Below are positions 10,985-21,800 of a stretch of DNA of 64,000 bases, one piece after another; the stretch's first letter is position 1, and each line of letters starts with the position of its first letter. Below the pieces are notes generated by a model. It was not told the DNA's origin, did no database searches, and saw only the letters and a list, made by a program, of their open reading frames with translations. The stretch comes from Symsagittifera roscoffensis. Taxonomy: Eukaryota > Xenacoelomorpha > Acoela > Convolutidae. Made by a program: the position numbers and the translations under genes. The stretch is from NCBI RefSeq assembly GCF_963678635.1, contig NC_087067.1, positions 27,781,547 through 27,845,546 of the forward strand, written 5' to 3'.

Positions 10985-11000
10985 TTACTTCATTTTACAG
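10985..11000 (+). promoter_or_regulatory. 3' splice (or trans-splice) acceptor before the CREC gene
   Basis: A pyrimidine-rich stretch ending TTTTACAG lies only 6 nt upstream of the ATG at 11007. It could close a 5'-UTR intron or accept a spliced leader; no upstream exon is recognisable. Confidence 0.45.
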
Positions 11001-11006
11001 TTAGAA

Positions 11007-11912
11007 ATGAAAAAGTTCATAGCTCTACTATGGCTGAATCTTATCTTTATTTGTGATGCTGCAAATCTCGATCCTAAAGTAGATGCCAGTCAAATGCATC
11101 ATACCAAAGACGGAGAGGAAACTCCTCATACACACGTGCATATCAATATCGACGATGATGACGACGATGACCTTGAGCATTTGGGAGGTCATGACGTCAC
11201 TTGGGATTCGCTGAGTCCAGAGCAGAAAAATGTCGCTATTGTGAAGTTCTTCAAAAACTTGGACACAAACGGAGATTCTTTCGTTTCGAAAGAGGAATTG
11301 AGAGACGAGATAGCGAAAGTGATGGAAGAGGAAAATGTAGATATGGCTAATAAAGATTTTGAAGATGCTGATGAAAACAGAGATGGGAAAATTTCCTTGG
11401 AAGAGTATTTTGAAACAGCCGGGCACGACGAAGAAGATGACGAGGAAACTAAAATGGACAAGTTTCGATTCAAGCTAGCCGACAAAGATTCCTCTGGGTT
11501 CCTGGACGAAGATGAGTTCAAAGCGTTCATGTATCCCTACGAGTACCCGCACATGAGGGAGTTTCTCATTATGGAAGTAATGGATGAAAACGATGCCGAC
11601 TCTAATAGAGAGTTATCCAAAGATGAGTTTTTCAAAATCTCAACTGAATTTGATGATTTCGACGAGGATGAAGAATCCTTCAACGCCGCGGACGCAGATC
11701 ACAATGGAAGTTTGAACGAAGATGAATTGTATGAGCTGTTGTCCAAATCGGGAGAACGACTGGCTGATACGGAACTCGAATGGCTGGTTAGCCAGATCTC
11801 TTCACCACGTGTTTCTGGAAAATGGAACCAGGAAGAAATAGCCGACAACATTATACATTTCGTGGACTCGAATTTTGAAGCCAAGTTGTTGAAGTACCAC
11901 ATGGAGCTTTAA
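11007..11912 (+). CDS. CREC-family EF-hand protein (reticulocalbin/calumenin-like)
   Basis: Encodes 301 residues from the ATG at 11007. The N-terminus is a signal peptide (MKKFIALLWLNLIFICDAA), followed by a His/Asp-rich region with seven Asp in a row. Five good EF-hand loops start near residues 86 (DTNGDSFVSKEE), 122 (DENRDGKISLEE), 159 (DKDSSGFLDEDE), 196 (DADSNRELSKDE) and 229 (DADHNGSLNEDE). A sixth, around 266-277, has lost its ligands. Six paired EF-hands after a signal peptide, very acidic overall, about 300 residues: this is the CREC family of low-affinity Ca2+ binders in the ER/secretory pathway. The C-terminus is HMEL, a variant of HDEL/KDEL. The gene is intronless here, while CREC genes commonly have introns, so intron loss or a retrocopy is possible. 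The frame is clean. Which CREC subtype it is cannot be decided. Confidence 0.9.
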   Translation: MKKFIALLWLNLIFICDAANLDPKVDASQMHHTKDGEETPHTHVHINIDDDDDDDLEHLGGHDVTWDSLSPEQKNVAIVKFFKNLDTNGDSFVSKEELRDEIAKVMEEENVDMANKDFEDADENRDGKISLEEYFETAGHDEEDDEETKMDKFRFKLADKDSSGFLDEDEFKAFMYPYEYPHMREFLIMEVMDENDADSNRELSKDEFFKISTEFDDFDEDEESFNAADADHNGSLNEDELYELLSKSGERLADTELEWLVSQISSPRVSGKWNQEEIADNIIHFVDSNFEAKLLKYHMEL

Positions 11913-12420
11913 ATGAAATGTACAGTGACCAAATTAGCTATTTACAATCATTTATACTCGAAACCCTTTGAAAGGGAGAACCCATATTTTCGTTTTCCGA
12001 AATATTTGAATAATTTGAAGCAGTATGTAAATATAATATTTGATTGCAAGACATCATGTTGTCATCAATAAGATATAGCTAGTCGGAATAAGTTTTATAT
12101 GCGATTTTCAACCAATTATTTTGAGTTATACAAGATTTTATTATTAGTTTTATTTCGTGTTTTTGAATACATAATTTACTTACTGTTTTGTTTTACTGTT
12201 AGAATCTCTTATTTATGCCGTCGACTGTTATGCAGTCCGCCCGTTTTTGTTCTCCACAATAAGCACATTTTTGAGCAAAGTTTTTTTTTCAATTTTTCTT
12301 TTAACGAAAAAATCGTAGAAGTTTTGGTTCAATTTGATTAGTTCACCGTTTTACCTTTGTTTTCTTCTTGAGTTAATCAAATTTCATTCGCTAAATTGAT
12401 TACAAATTGCGCTCTTTAAT

Positions 12421-12426
12421 AATAAA
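12421..12426 (+). terminator. AATAAA polyadenylation signal, probably of the CREC gene
   Basis: AATAAA about 510 nt after the CREC stop codon; the AT-rich sequence between holds no other gene. Confidence 0.4.
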
Positions 12427-12442
12427 AGCATATTACGCTGAC

Positions 12443-12690
12443 CTACTTTAAATGTACTTCTGTTGTGTGAAGGTTTTTGATCCCGTTAACATATTCAAGC
12501 TTTGAGATGTTCTCCTGGTTTTCGTTTAGCAAATGTTCAATGTCAGGTTTGAACTTATGTTCGAGGGATGGTCTGATGTTCCGATTAAAACTTTTGTAGT
12601 TAACAGTGTGGTGGTCAGCTCTGTGCTCCTGGTAGCACCCGAGAAGAAACTGTTTAGAAAGCATTTCATTGTGTTTTTTTAACCGGTAGA
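12443..12690 (-). mobile_element. LINE ORF2 fragment, inverted 5' piece
   Basis: The minus-strand frame reads LSKQFLLGC...NYKSFNRNIRPSLEHKF...VNGIKNLHTTEV, the segment between the RT thumb and C-terminal zinc knuckle of Jockey-type LINEs. It is inverted relative to the neighbouring fragment at 12766-13096 and overlaps it by the block ending HTTEV. Confidence 0.6.
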
Positions 12691-12694
12691 TTTT

Positions 12695-12765
12695 TAGTTT
12701 CATCATGCAAATGTGTTTCATCATGCAAATGTGACATAACACATTTGCATGATGAAACTAAAATT
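12695..12765. repeat. palindromic junction between the two LINE pieces
   Basis: TTTCATCATGCAAATGTG occurs twice directly and then as its reverse complement (CACATTTGCATGATGAAA), forming a strong hairpin at the join of the inverted and sense LINE segments. Confidence 0.8.
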
Positions 12766-13096
12766 TCAAAGCTCAACACTTCAAAGCTTGAATCTGTTAA
12801 CGGGATCAAAAACCTTCACACAACAGAAGTACAAAACTTTTTAAACGAAAAGTCTAAAGCTACTTGGTAAAATAGCTCCAACTTTATCCCCAAATGAACG
12901 CAAACTTGACCGGAAAACTCGATGCACAGTGTCGCAGCTGCGATCCAGATACTCAACTCACCTCGCCAGCTACCACCACAGCCTTAACAACAAAATACCC
13001 GATGTCTGCCCAAGTTGCTACATAGGACCGCACACCACCGATCATCTGCTTCACTGCCGGGTACACCCAACCTCACTTACCATCGAGAGATTATAA
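12766..13096 (+). mobile_element. LINE ORF2 C-terminus (zinc-knuckle end), sense piece
   Basis: Plus-strand reading: SKLESVNGIKNLHTTEVQ, one frameshift near 12868, then NERKLDRKTRCTVSQLRS, SYHHSLNNKIPDVCPSC, HTTDHLLHC and HPTSLTIERL, stop at 13094. This matches the conserved end of Jockey-superfamily ORF2 (LPR..R..LAQLRSG, CPxC...H..HL..C..PT). Non-functional. Confidence 0.75.
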
Positions 13097-15049
13097 GAGA
13101 ACCCCGAAAAAGCTGCCAAACGTTTGCAGCTGCTCACATAACCCCACGTAACGGGAGTTTTTCTCGGTCCTCTCCACTAAATAAAAGCTGCCTGCTTGAG
13201 CCGGGCATGGAGTTTAACTCGGTTTTCCGCACGCCGAAAAACTTGGCCCCTGGAACGGTTTTGAATACCACACAAAAACCTCCCTCTTGAGTGTGCTATA
13301 CAGGGAAAAGGTGCCAACACCAGCTCAGAGACGCAATCACTGGAAAAGGTGGTTCTTCTTCTACGTCGGTTTTGCCGCTAGAGACCCTTGGGGAGCTGCA
13401 GTGGTAGATTAAACGGGACGAAACCAACATGACCAGACAGGAACGAAATTTGCCTAGCTCTCTATCTATCTATCAAACACAATCAATCTCTCTAATTCAA
13501 TCAGAAGCTCGAAGCAGAGATCGATGTTCCTACAACAGCAAAAATCTACTTGAAATTAGAATTTTAGCTTTCACAGTGGAAGTTACGCCGACCTTAAACC
13601 GGACATCTTAAGTGTAAATAATTGTGATTTGTCGCTGTTAGGAAATTGTGCGAGTTTTTTTTGTTGCGCTACCCTTATAGTTTAAATAGTTCACTGGCTT
13701 TTCAGAGTCATAACCTGTAGTTTTCAAGCAAACAATTTAAGCACATTTAGCATAGATATATCATGATGAATTTCTATCCTGTCTAGGTTGATCCAATGGT
13801 TTTTTCTCTGTCTTTGGAGTTATCCAAGTTACTGGTCCTCCAATCTCTAAAGACGGATAAAAATACTGGCTTCATAATAGCCAAATAGCCAAATTATAAT
13901 AGCCAAATTTGACTCTCTAGAAAGATCGGATTTATTTAGAAACCAGGAGTGATTCGGATTTATTTAGAAACCAGGATAGCCGGTTACTGTGCAAGTGGCA
14001 CAGAATGTTCCGACCATAGTGTTGCTATCCTCTCCCCGTTTAACGGCTTGGCGACTCAACGAAACGGGCGCCGCCAACTGTATCACAGGACGTCTCAGGT
14101 ACTTGAATCGGTGGCTCCCTTCTACCCAGAGGTACTCCGGTGAGGCCGCAGTGTGAGACTTGGAAGAGAAGACGAAAATAACAATCTTCCACTGGAAGTC
14201 CTGAAATAACCTTATTGAAGACTTTGAACTTCTTGAACTAACGCACTAACTATTCCAAACAAAAACGAAGTCCATTTATAACGAAAACTGACCGAAACTA
14301 CGAAACTTTATGCGCTGCCCCTTAACCAGGCAACTACAACAACCATCATAGTCTTGAAAATACGAAAAAAGTTCAATTAGCGTAGTTTTTCCTGCGTAAT
14401 GTGATAAAAGGATCTGAACAAAAAATAAGAACGTAGGTATATTCGACAGTCATGTTAAAATCGGCAAGTTCGAAAAAATGCTGGAAAAACAAAAAAAAAT
14501 CTTTTTTTTTTTTTAGTTTTTGATTCCTAAGATAGCGTCAAAACTGCAAAAGCTGTTTTGAATTGAGTTAAACTAAATTTTCAAGGCCTAAATTGAGCAT
14601 AACTGAGCAATTTCTTGCTCACTTGCTCAAAATTAGTTGAAAAATCAAAAATTTTAATCAGGTTTGTCTCGAGACAAATTTTTTGATGTTCAAATCACGA
14701 TTTAAAGAGCTTCAATATGATGTTTCATTCGACCCAGTCCGATGATTGTATGTGGTTCCTAAATTTCCATGGAAAACAAGAAATTGAAAAAAATCAGTTT
14801 TTGTAGGGAGAACTGCTCGGAACATTTTTTTGCTACTTGCACATCAACTGGATATTCTTTTTTTTTTCGTTGATTGTTTTTATTCTCATTCGCTAAGTGT
14901 AACGCAGTTCCATTGCCTATAAAAGATGGAGTAAATCTCTATGTCGTTTGTTAATATAAATCATAGTTTATATTAAAATTTCATTTCAGTAGAAACATAA
15001 GCAATACTTGTCTAACCATTTTGTGAAGAATATAAACGAAAAAGATTGA
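13097..15049. other. gene-free interval with short repeats
   Basis: No supported gene. A direct tandem repeat of about 30 bp lies at 13921-13976 (GGATTTATTTAGAAACCAGG twice). A copy of a GCAAGT-GGCACAGAATGTTCC repeat is at 13979-14018. From 14,300 on it is AT-rich with homopolymer runs. Confidence 0.5.
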
Positions 15050-15680
15050 TCAAGAATTTTGTTGAGCATAAATGTTAAATCGCGTTGTTAAACTATGTCT
15101 TCGCTGCATATAATACCATGTAATGCGCTGTTCTTTTGGCTTTTTTAAACCAGATTTGCTGTTTTTGTTGTTGTTAGAAGCCACAAGTCTATTGGTGTCA
15201 GCTTTGTTCTGTTTTTGGCGACAGTCACCCGAGTGTAACGCAGTGTGGGGAGCGGGGCAGAAGGGACAGTTTGGAGGGACATTTGGGTCCATTCTATTCT
15301 TATAACTATTTAAGTTGGGGCTATATCCTCATCTGATCCTCGACTCGTTTGCTTCTAGTAAAATTTGTTGAAGTTCCTCTTTATAAGAGTTTAAGATGTT
15401 AACGCGTTGCTGGCGGGCGGTCGAGGGTGAGTATGGTAGAAATGGAGGGTACTTATTGGCTCGAGTTTTTTTGTGATTTTTGACGTTGGGTAGTTTGCAT
15501 CCTGAATGAGGGTAGTCAATAAGGCTCATTTTTGTACACCCATTCACTATCCGCAGAGCTGCATTTTGCACTATTTGCATTCAACTTATGGGTGTGTCAA
15601 TAGCGGCGTGAGATCAAGCTGGACAGGCGCAGTCCAGGATTGATCTGAGTAAAGTTTTAAAATTAATATTTAAATCTTTC
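15050..15680 (-). mobile_element. degenerate LINE ORF2 C-terminal region
   Basis: The minus strand reads FKTLLRSILDCACPA, then IQ-like IVQNAALRIVNGCTKMSLID, a diverged stretch, [20 protein letters not shown] and H...H....C: the end of a Jockey-type ORF2 in the correct order, broken by stops and a deletion. The frame continues to about 15967 without recognisable homology. Confidence 0.65.
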
Positions 15681-16552
15681 TCGACTGACACCAGTTCGAA
15701 CCAGACAGCGCCTTCAGCAGCTATATCATGCACATGGCTTTGGATGATGTGCGTTTGCAATGTTCGGCAAAATTTAATGAAGGGGCAAAAAAGACTTCGG
15801 TGTTCTTGACGACCGCATATTGTTCCCTGAGGATCAGAGTTAAACTCTTTATTATGCAACTCTTTTTTTATACGACTAATAGAGTCCTTTGTGGAAGAAA
15901 ATTCGAGCGATCTTCTTGTAAAAATGTCGTGCAGTGTGTTAATATAATTACTCAATGTCAGTGTCATATTTCAAGTCGCGTCATTGGACGAAGGGGTGAA
16001 AATCATTGACATCATGCACGCAGAAATTAAAACCAAACACTTGCTTGATATTTATGTTACAGGGAAGGCAGATCAAGGGGCCTGGTTAATGCCGGCACGT
16101 AAAATGCGGATAAGTATCAAAAGTTTGAGCATTCCAGCCGTTTTCGGACTATCCGCCACCAAAAACACGGTTGCAGCATGCCTTCTGCGCTTCCAAACAC
16201 GGGAGGGGGGTTTTGGTGCCATTTGCGGTGACTTGTCGCCGTCGGGTTCATCAAGAGTAGGCGGCACCAATGGATCCTTGCAGTTTTGCTCAAAAAGACT
16301 AGTTGCTGGGCCTGTCAAACATTGTTTTGGAAACCATCATTTGCTTTTGTCCTCACGCTGCATGAACTAGGGAGAGTACAAAAAGGTTCACTAGCTACGT
16401 CTGAGGTATTTGGGATAGTGCGATGTCGTAATCAATCTGGGCGTTGTTTTGAATTCCAGAAAGTACTGTTCAAGATTTGAATTAAAATATTTTGTGTAAA
16501 AATTAGAAGTGGGTATTGATTCTTAAGACGATTTTAAGAAATCTTTTCTGAT
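15681..16552. other. gene-free interval
   Basis: Nothing beyond the possible upstream continuation of the LINE fragment; the short open frames here have no recognisable motif. Confidence 0.4.
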
Positions 16553-17250
16553 CAGTAGCGGATTTTGGGCGGCCACCTCCTCCCTCATATATTCTACCCC
16601 CTGCCCCTTAAAAGGTGCTCCCTTTGGTTTTGTTAGTGAAGAGACGGGTTTGATCCAGACACTTAACTAATGGGAAATTATTAGAGCCGATAAAGCAAAC
16701 AAAGCAAAAGCATGGCACCCTACGAGAAGAAAATTTTAAACAGAATTTTGAAGCAAAATTCATTACAGCAGTTAAATTTTTTCCACGTTCGATTTGAGGG
16801 CAAGCAAATGTGAAACATTTATGTATATAACACCTAATTTGTTTAATCACCCACCAAAATGCCTTGATTTTGTTTCTTTTGCCGGTTATTAAGTTCACTG
16901 TCTAAATCAGACCCGTCTCACTGTTATTCACGGGTATTTTTTAGGAATTTTTTTCCTGCTGACCGACCCTAAAATTTTTCTGAAGGTGTCTTTGGCGCAA
17001 AGATATTTAAATTTTTAGGGAGCGCGAGCCAAAAAAATGCAATTTTTTGGTCAGCACTTTCCTAAAAGTGCTTAAAAAAGTCATTTTTGCCTGCTTTTTA
17101 AAACATTCGACTGCGGCGCAAAAAAATTTGTCAAAATTCGGTTATTTACGATTTTGAGAGAGCTTGTAAAATCAATTTGGATGACCTCAGAAGAAGGTCT
17201 AACTTCCCCCACTTCCCCTCTCGAAAAAGCCTAGATCCGCCGCTAATCAT
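16553..17250 (+). mobile_element. MITE-like DNA element with AGCGGATC-type termini
   Basis: The left end AGTAGCGGATTTTGG and the right end CCTAGATCCGCCGCT form imperfect terminal inverted repeats. Internal sequence (GACCGACCCTAAAATTTTTC...GGCGCAAAG) recurs inverted near 41,400-41,560. No transposase. It contains the smaller foldback unit at 16640-16925, apparently a nested insertion. Confidence 0.55.
16640..16925. mobile_element. small foldback element with GAGACGGGT termini
   Basis: GAGACGGGTTTGATCCAGAC near 16641 and its diverged reverse complement (GTCTAAATCAGACCCGTCTC) ending near 16921 flank about 285 bp. The same unit recurs at 19472-19757 in the duplicated copy. Non-coding. Confidence 0.55.
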
Positions 17251-17404
17251 GATGAATATTGTGATGATACCGATCAGTTCGAACATTTGACTTCTATGAC
17301 AACCTGCTTTGCGCTACGGTTGATCTTTTAAATTAACTTAGGGATTGGAAAAGTTGAGAATTGCCAAAACTCATGTTGAGAAGGTCTTTTGGTTGTCAGA
17401 CCCA

Positions 17405-17590
17405 AGGGTGCATGACCGGCATGCGCAAATCGAGTTTTAGAAACTTAGCGACATCAGTCGGCCGAAGCTACAGGTCTACTGGAGTTAAAGTAGTGGAGTT
17501 CTTCGAACAGTTAAGTTGGTGTACAGTGGCGTATGGGGAAGTATAGTATGGGCAGTTTGGAGGGACGTTTGGGTCTATTCTGTTTAAGTA
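17405..17590 (-). mobile_element. LINE ORF2 C-terminal relic (duplication copy 1)
   Basis: Minus-strand reading [14 protein letters not shown]...[17 protein letters not shown], one stop in place of the usual Trp, then [14 protein letters not shown]: the last about 60 residues of a Jockey-type ORF2. It is the same subfamily as the fragment at 15050-15680. Confidence 0.7.
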
Positions 17591-18283
17591 TTCATGAAGG
17601 GGCTATAACCGTATCTTAATTGGGCAAGCATTTGTCTGCTGCTGTGCGGCAGGGATTTTCAAAAGGGGGAAATAGGGGGGGGGGGGGTTGTGTCGAAGTA
17701 CTTTGGGGGAAAGTGCATCTGCAATAATCGGCGATATAACAACATTGAAGATTTTTCTGAGATTGCTCCATAAAATAAATCGGATTTGATCCAATAGCGT
17801 AGCGTTCAACTGATTAAGTCAATACCTGCCCCATGGTACGATGCGCTTAGCAATAAGAAACGTATACTATATAAAGAGTGCAACTGTTTGTCTTGATTCA
17901 GGTAATTCAATTTTTTATCTGAAAAATCAATGTGGGTGGACTAGAAGTTCTAGGTTGATTTGGAACGAGGAAGAAAAGGTGACGAGGGAGAAGGAAGCTA
18001 GAAAGAAAAGAGTTGAACGAAGTTGATTAAGAAAAGTTTTTTATAACAAAAAAAACGATGTGTTTAGTCTAAAGAAAACAGATTTTTAAGTTGATATATT
18101 AGAATAGTAGAAGTTTCATCAACCAGTTCAAATTTTTTACCAGTTCAGTTCAGATTCTATTCTAGTATTCAGGAAGGGACTGACTATAAACGGACCTTAA
18201 TTGGACAAGGATTTGTCTGGTGCTGTGAGGCAGGGATTTTTAGAAGGGGAGAAATTGGGGAAGTTTGTGTCGAAGTACTTTCG
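17587..18283 (+). repeat. older internal duplication inside the 2.83-kb unit
   Basis: 17587-17712 and 18167-18283 are diverged copies (shared GGCAGGGATTTT, TTGTGTCGAAGTACTTT). The pair recurs at about 20420-21118 in the second unit. Confidence 0.6.
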
Positions 18284-18625
18284 AAACAAATGGATAGAGA
18301 TTAGCAGGGCTTGAAAAGATGTGTTTAAAATCTTCATTTTAAAATAAATTTGAAAAGTTCAAAAATTCTAATCTATCAATTCAATGAATGAAAAAGCGTA
18401 TTTGTGGCAACCCATCTGTCAAATTTTGTACCCACCTCTCCGCTTTTCCCCATAGAAGTAATCAAAGCAGCGTGGGGACTAGAATTTATTTTGTCAACAG
18501 TCTAGAGCTATAATGGAAAAAAGCCTTATTTATGACAGAAAAGATGACATTTCAGATGAAAATGTTGTGGCGATGGCAATAAAATATTGTTTCAACGTGG
18601 CTGAAATTCATAATCGGTGTTGGAA

Positions 18626-18800
18626 ATGACAACAATGATTATGGAGGTTGACAACTCATCCAGTAGTCCCAACACCTCTAGTCCCCTTCCTATTCCTCTC
18701 TCGAATTTTTCAGCTGTGTCCGTTCGAAATGGATCCCACAGCTCCCTTATGAGGAAAAACGGAACGACTGCAAAGAAGCTAAACATCAAGAATGCAAAAG
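18626..18800 (+). CDS. CUL4: CUL4 exon 1, copy A
   Basis: 58 codons plus 1 nt. The ATG at 18626 follows an in-frame TAA at 18611; further in-frame ATGs lie 9 and 15 nt on ([10 protein letters not shown]). Ser/Pro-rich, ending [13 protein letters not shown], which aligns with the AKKLVIKNFK segment of animal CUL4B. Donor AAAAG|GTAATT. Confidence 0.85.
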
Positions 18801-21800
18801 GTAATTTGTTTATAGTTTGTCATTATTTTCTGATTTCAAAAACTTGTCACAAACGGAGTCAGCTTGATCACAGCTGGTTTTTTTATGCTAAATTCGGTTG
18901 ATATCTGACCATATTTCTAGAGGGTGAGAAGACTCTTTCTGCTTGAGATGGGATTTATGTGCGAGGTTATAGAGTTGAGTGGCAGATTATGGATGATCCA
19001 AGGATTAGTTAATATTACATGAATATCCATACACACGGTTAGATTCAAACATAGTCTCCAAAGAAAACGCTGGTTTTTCTCCAAGTCTTGAATAACAGTT
19101 TTTTTGGCAGTGGCGATTTTAAGTGCTCCATACTTACACTAGCCAGCGTAGTTTGTTACTATGACTCTACTCCCCCCCCCCCCCCCCAATTAGCAAATAA
19201 AAGCTCATTTGCTAGCTTTTCACGATCTGTAGCAAATGAAGTTTCATAGCATCTGGTCTTGTTTTATTTGTGACTAGTTTTTGATGATCTGAAAACGACC
19301 GTGGGACAGTTGTAAGGATGTGAGACTAAATTACTGGTCAGACGTTGAACGCCGCTCTTAGCACTAGTTTTATATTTATGGTGACCTTTTTCTGCATAGC
19401 ATTGGCAATATATTAGCATCTATAGATGCAACCTTGATGGCTAAAGATAGCGAGACGGGTTTTGTTAGTGAAGAGACGGGTTTGATCCAGACACTTAACT
19501 AATGGGAAATTATTAGAGCCGATAAAGCAAACAAAGCAAAAGCATGGCACCCTACGAGAAGAAAATTTTAAACAGAATTTTGAAGCAAAATTCATTACAG
19601 CAGTTAAATTTTTTCCACGTTCGATTTGAGGGCAAGCAAATGTGAAACATTTATGTATATAACACCTAATTTGTTTAATCACCCACCAAAATGCCTTGAT
19701 TTTGTTTCTTTTGCCGGTTATTAAGTTCACTGTCTAAATCAGACCCGTCTCACTGTTATTCACGGGTATTTTTTAGGAATTTTTTTCCTGCTGACCGACC
19801 CTAAAATTTTTCTGAAGGTGTCTTTGGCGCAAAGATATTTAAATTTTTAGGGAGCGCGAGCCAAAAAAATGCAATTTTTTGGTCAGCACTTTCCTAAAAG
19901 TGCTTAAAAAAGTCATTTTTGCCTGCTTTTTAAAACATTCGACTGCGGCGCAAAAAAATTTGTCAAAATTCGGTTATTTACGATTTTGAGAGAGCTTGTA
20001 AAATCAATTTGGATGACCTCAGAAGAAGGTCTAACTTCCCCCACTTCCCCTCTCGAAAAAGCCTAGATCCGCCGCTAATCATGATGAATATTGTGATGAT
20101 ACCGATCAGTTCGAACATTTGACTTCTATGACAACCTGCTTTGCGCTACGGTTGATCTTTTAAATTAACTTAGGGATTGGAAAAGTTGAGAATTGCCAAA
20201 ACTCATGTTGAGAAGGTCTTTTGGTTGTCAGACCCAAGGGTGCATGACCGGCATGCGCAAATCGAGTTTTAGAAACTTAGCGACATCAGTCGGCCGAAGC
20301 TACAGGTCTACTGGAGTTAAAGTAGTGGAGTTCTTCGAACAGTTAAGTTGGTGTACAGTGGCGTATGGGGAAGTATAGTATGGGCAGTTTGGAGGGACGT
20401 TTGGGTCTATTCTGTTTAAGTATTCATGAAGGGGCTATAACCGTATCTTAATTGGGCAAGCATTTGTCTGCTGCTGTGCGGCAGGGATTTTCAAAAGGGG
20501 GAAATAGGGGGGGGGGGGGGGGTTGTGTCGAAGTACTTTGGGGGAAAGTGCATCTGCAATAATCGGCGATATAACAACATTGAAGATTTTTCTGAGATTG
20601 CTCCATAAAATAAATCGGATTTGATCCAATAGCGTAGCGTTCAACTGATTAAGTCAATACCTGCCCCATGGTACGATGCGCTTAGCAATAAGAAACGTAT
20701 ACTATATAAAGAGTGCAACTGTTTGTCTTGATTCAGGTAATTCAATTTTTTATCTGAAAAATCAATGTGGGTGGACTAGAAGTTCTAGGTTGATTTGGAA
20801 CGAGGAAGAAAAGGTGACGAGGGAGAAGGAAGCTAGAAAGAAAAGAGTTGAACGAAGTTGATTAAGAAAAGTTTTTTATAACAAAAAAAACGATGTGTTT
20901 AGTCTAAAGAAAACAGATTTTTAAGTTGATATATTAGAATAGTAGAAGTTTCATCAACCAGTTCAAATTTTTTACCAGTTCAGTTCAGATTCTATTCTAG
21001 TATTCAGGAAGGGACTGACTATAAACGGACCTTAATTGGACAAGGATTTGTCTGGTGCTGTGAGGCAGGGATTTTTAGAAGGGGAGAAATTGGGGAAGTT
21101 TGTGTCGAAGTACTTTCGAAACAAATGGATAGAGATTAGCAGGGCTTGAAAAGATGTGTTTAAAATCTTCATTTTAAAATAAATTTGAAAAGTTCAAAAA
21201 TTCTAATCTATCAATTCAATGAATGAAAAAGCGTATTTGTGGCAACCCATCTGTCAAATTTTGTACCCACCTCTCCGCTTTTCCCCATAGAAGTAATCAA
21301 AGCAGCGTGGGGACTAGAATTTATTTTGTCAACAGTCTAGAGCTATAATGGAAAAAAGCCTTATTTATGACAGAAAAGATGACATTTCAGATGAAAATGT
21401 TGTGGCGATGGCAATAAAATATTGTTTCAACGTGGCTGAAATTCATAATCGGTGTTGGAAATGACAACAATGATTATGGAGGTTGACAACTCATCCAGTA
21501 GTCCCAACACCTCTAGTCCCCTTCCTATTCCTCTCTCGAATTTTTCAGCTGTGTCCGTTCGAAATGGATCCCACAGCTCCCTTATGAGGAAAAACGGAAC
21601 GACTGCAAAGAAGCTAAACATCAAGAATGCAAAAGGTAATTTGTTTATAGTTTGTCATTATTTTCTGATTTCAAAAACTTGTCACAAACGGAGTCAGCTT
21701 GATCACAGCTGGTTTTTTTATGCTAAATTCGGTTGATATCTGACCATATTTCTAGAGGGTGAGAAGACTCTTTCTGCTTGAGATGGGATTTATGTGCGAG

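Larger units (their letters stand above)
16626..19453 (+). repeat. 2.83-kb tandem duplication, copy 1
   Basis: Sequence from GGTTTTGTTAGTGAAG (16626) to GGCTAAAGATAGCGA (19453) recurs 2,832-2,835 bp downstream, essentially identical apart from the lengths of a G run (17676) and a C run (19171). It contains a LINE relic, CUL4 exon 1 and the head of a SINE. Confidence 0.95.

Noticed and set aside
17676-17690. Poly-G and poly-C runs as functional G-quadruplex sites
   Set aside because: Single homopolymers within MITE-type repeats, variable between duplicate copies, and prone to sequencing error.
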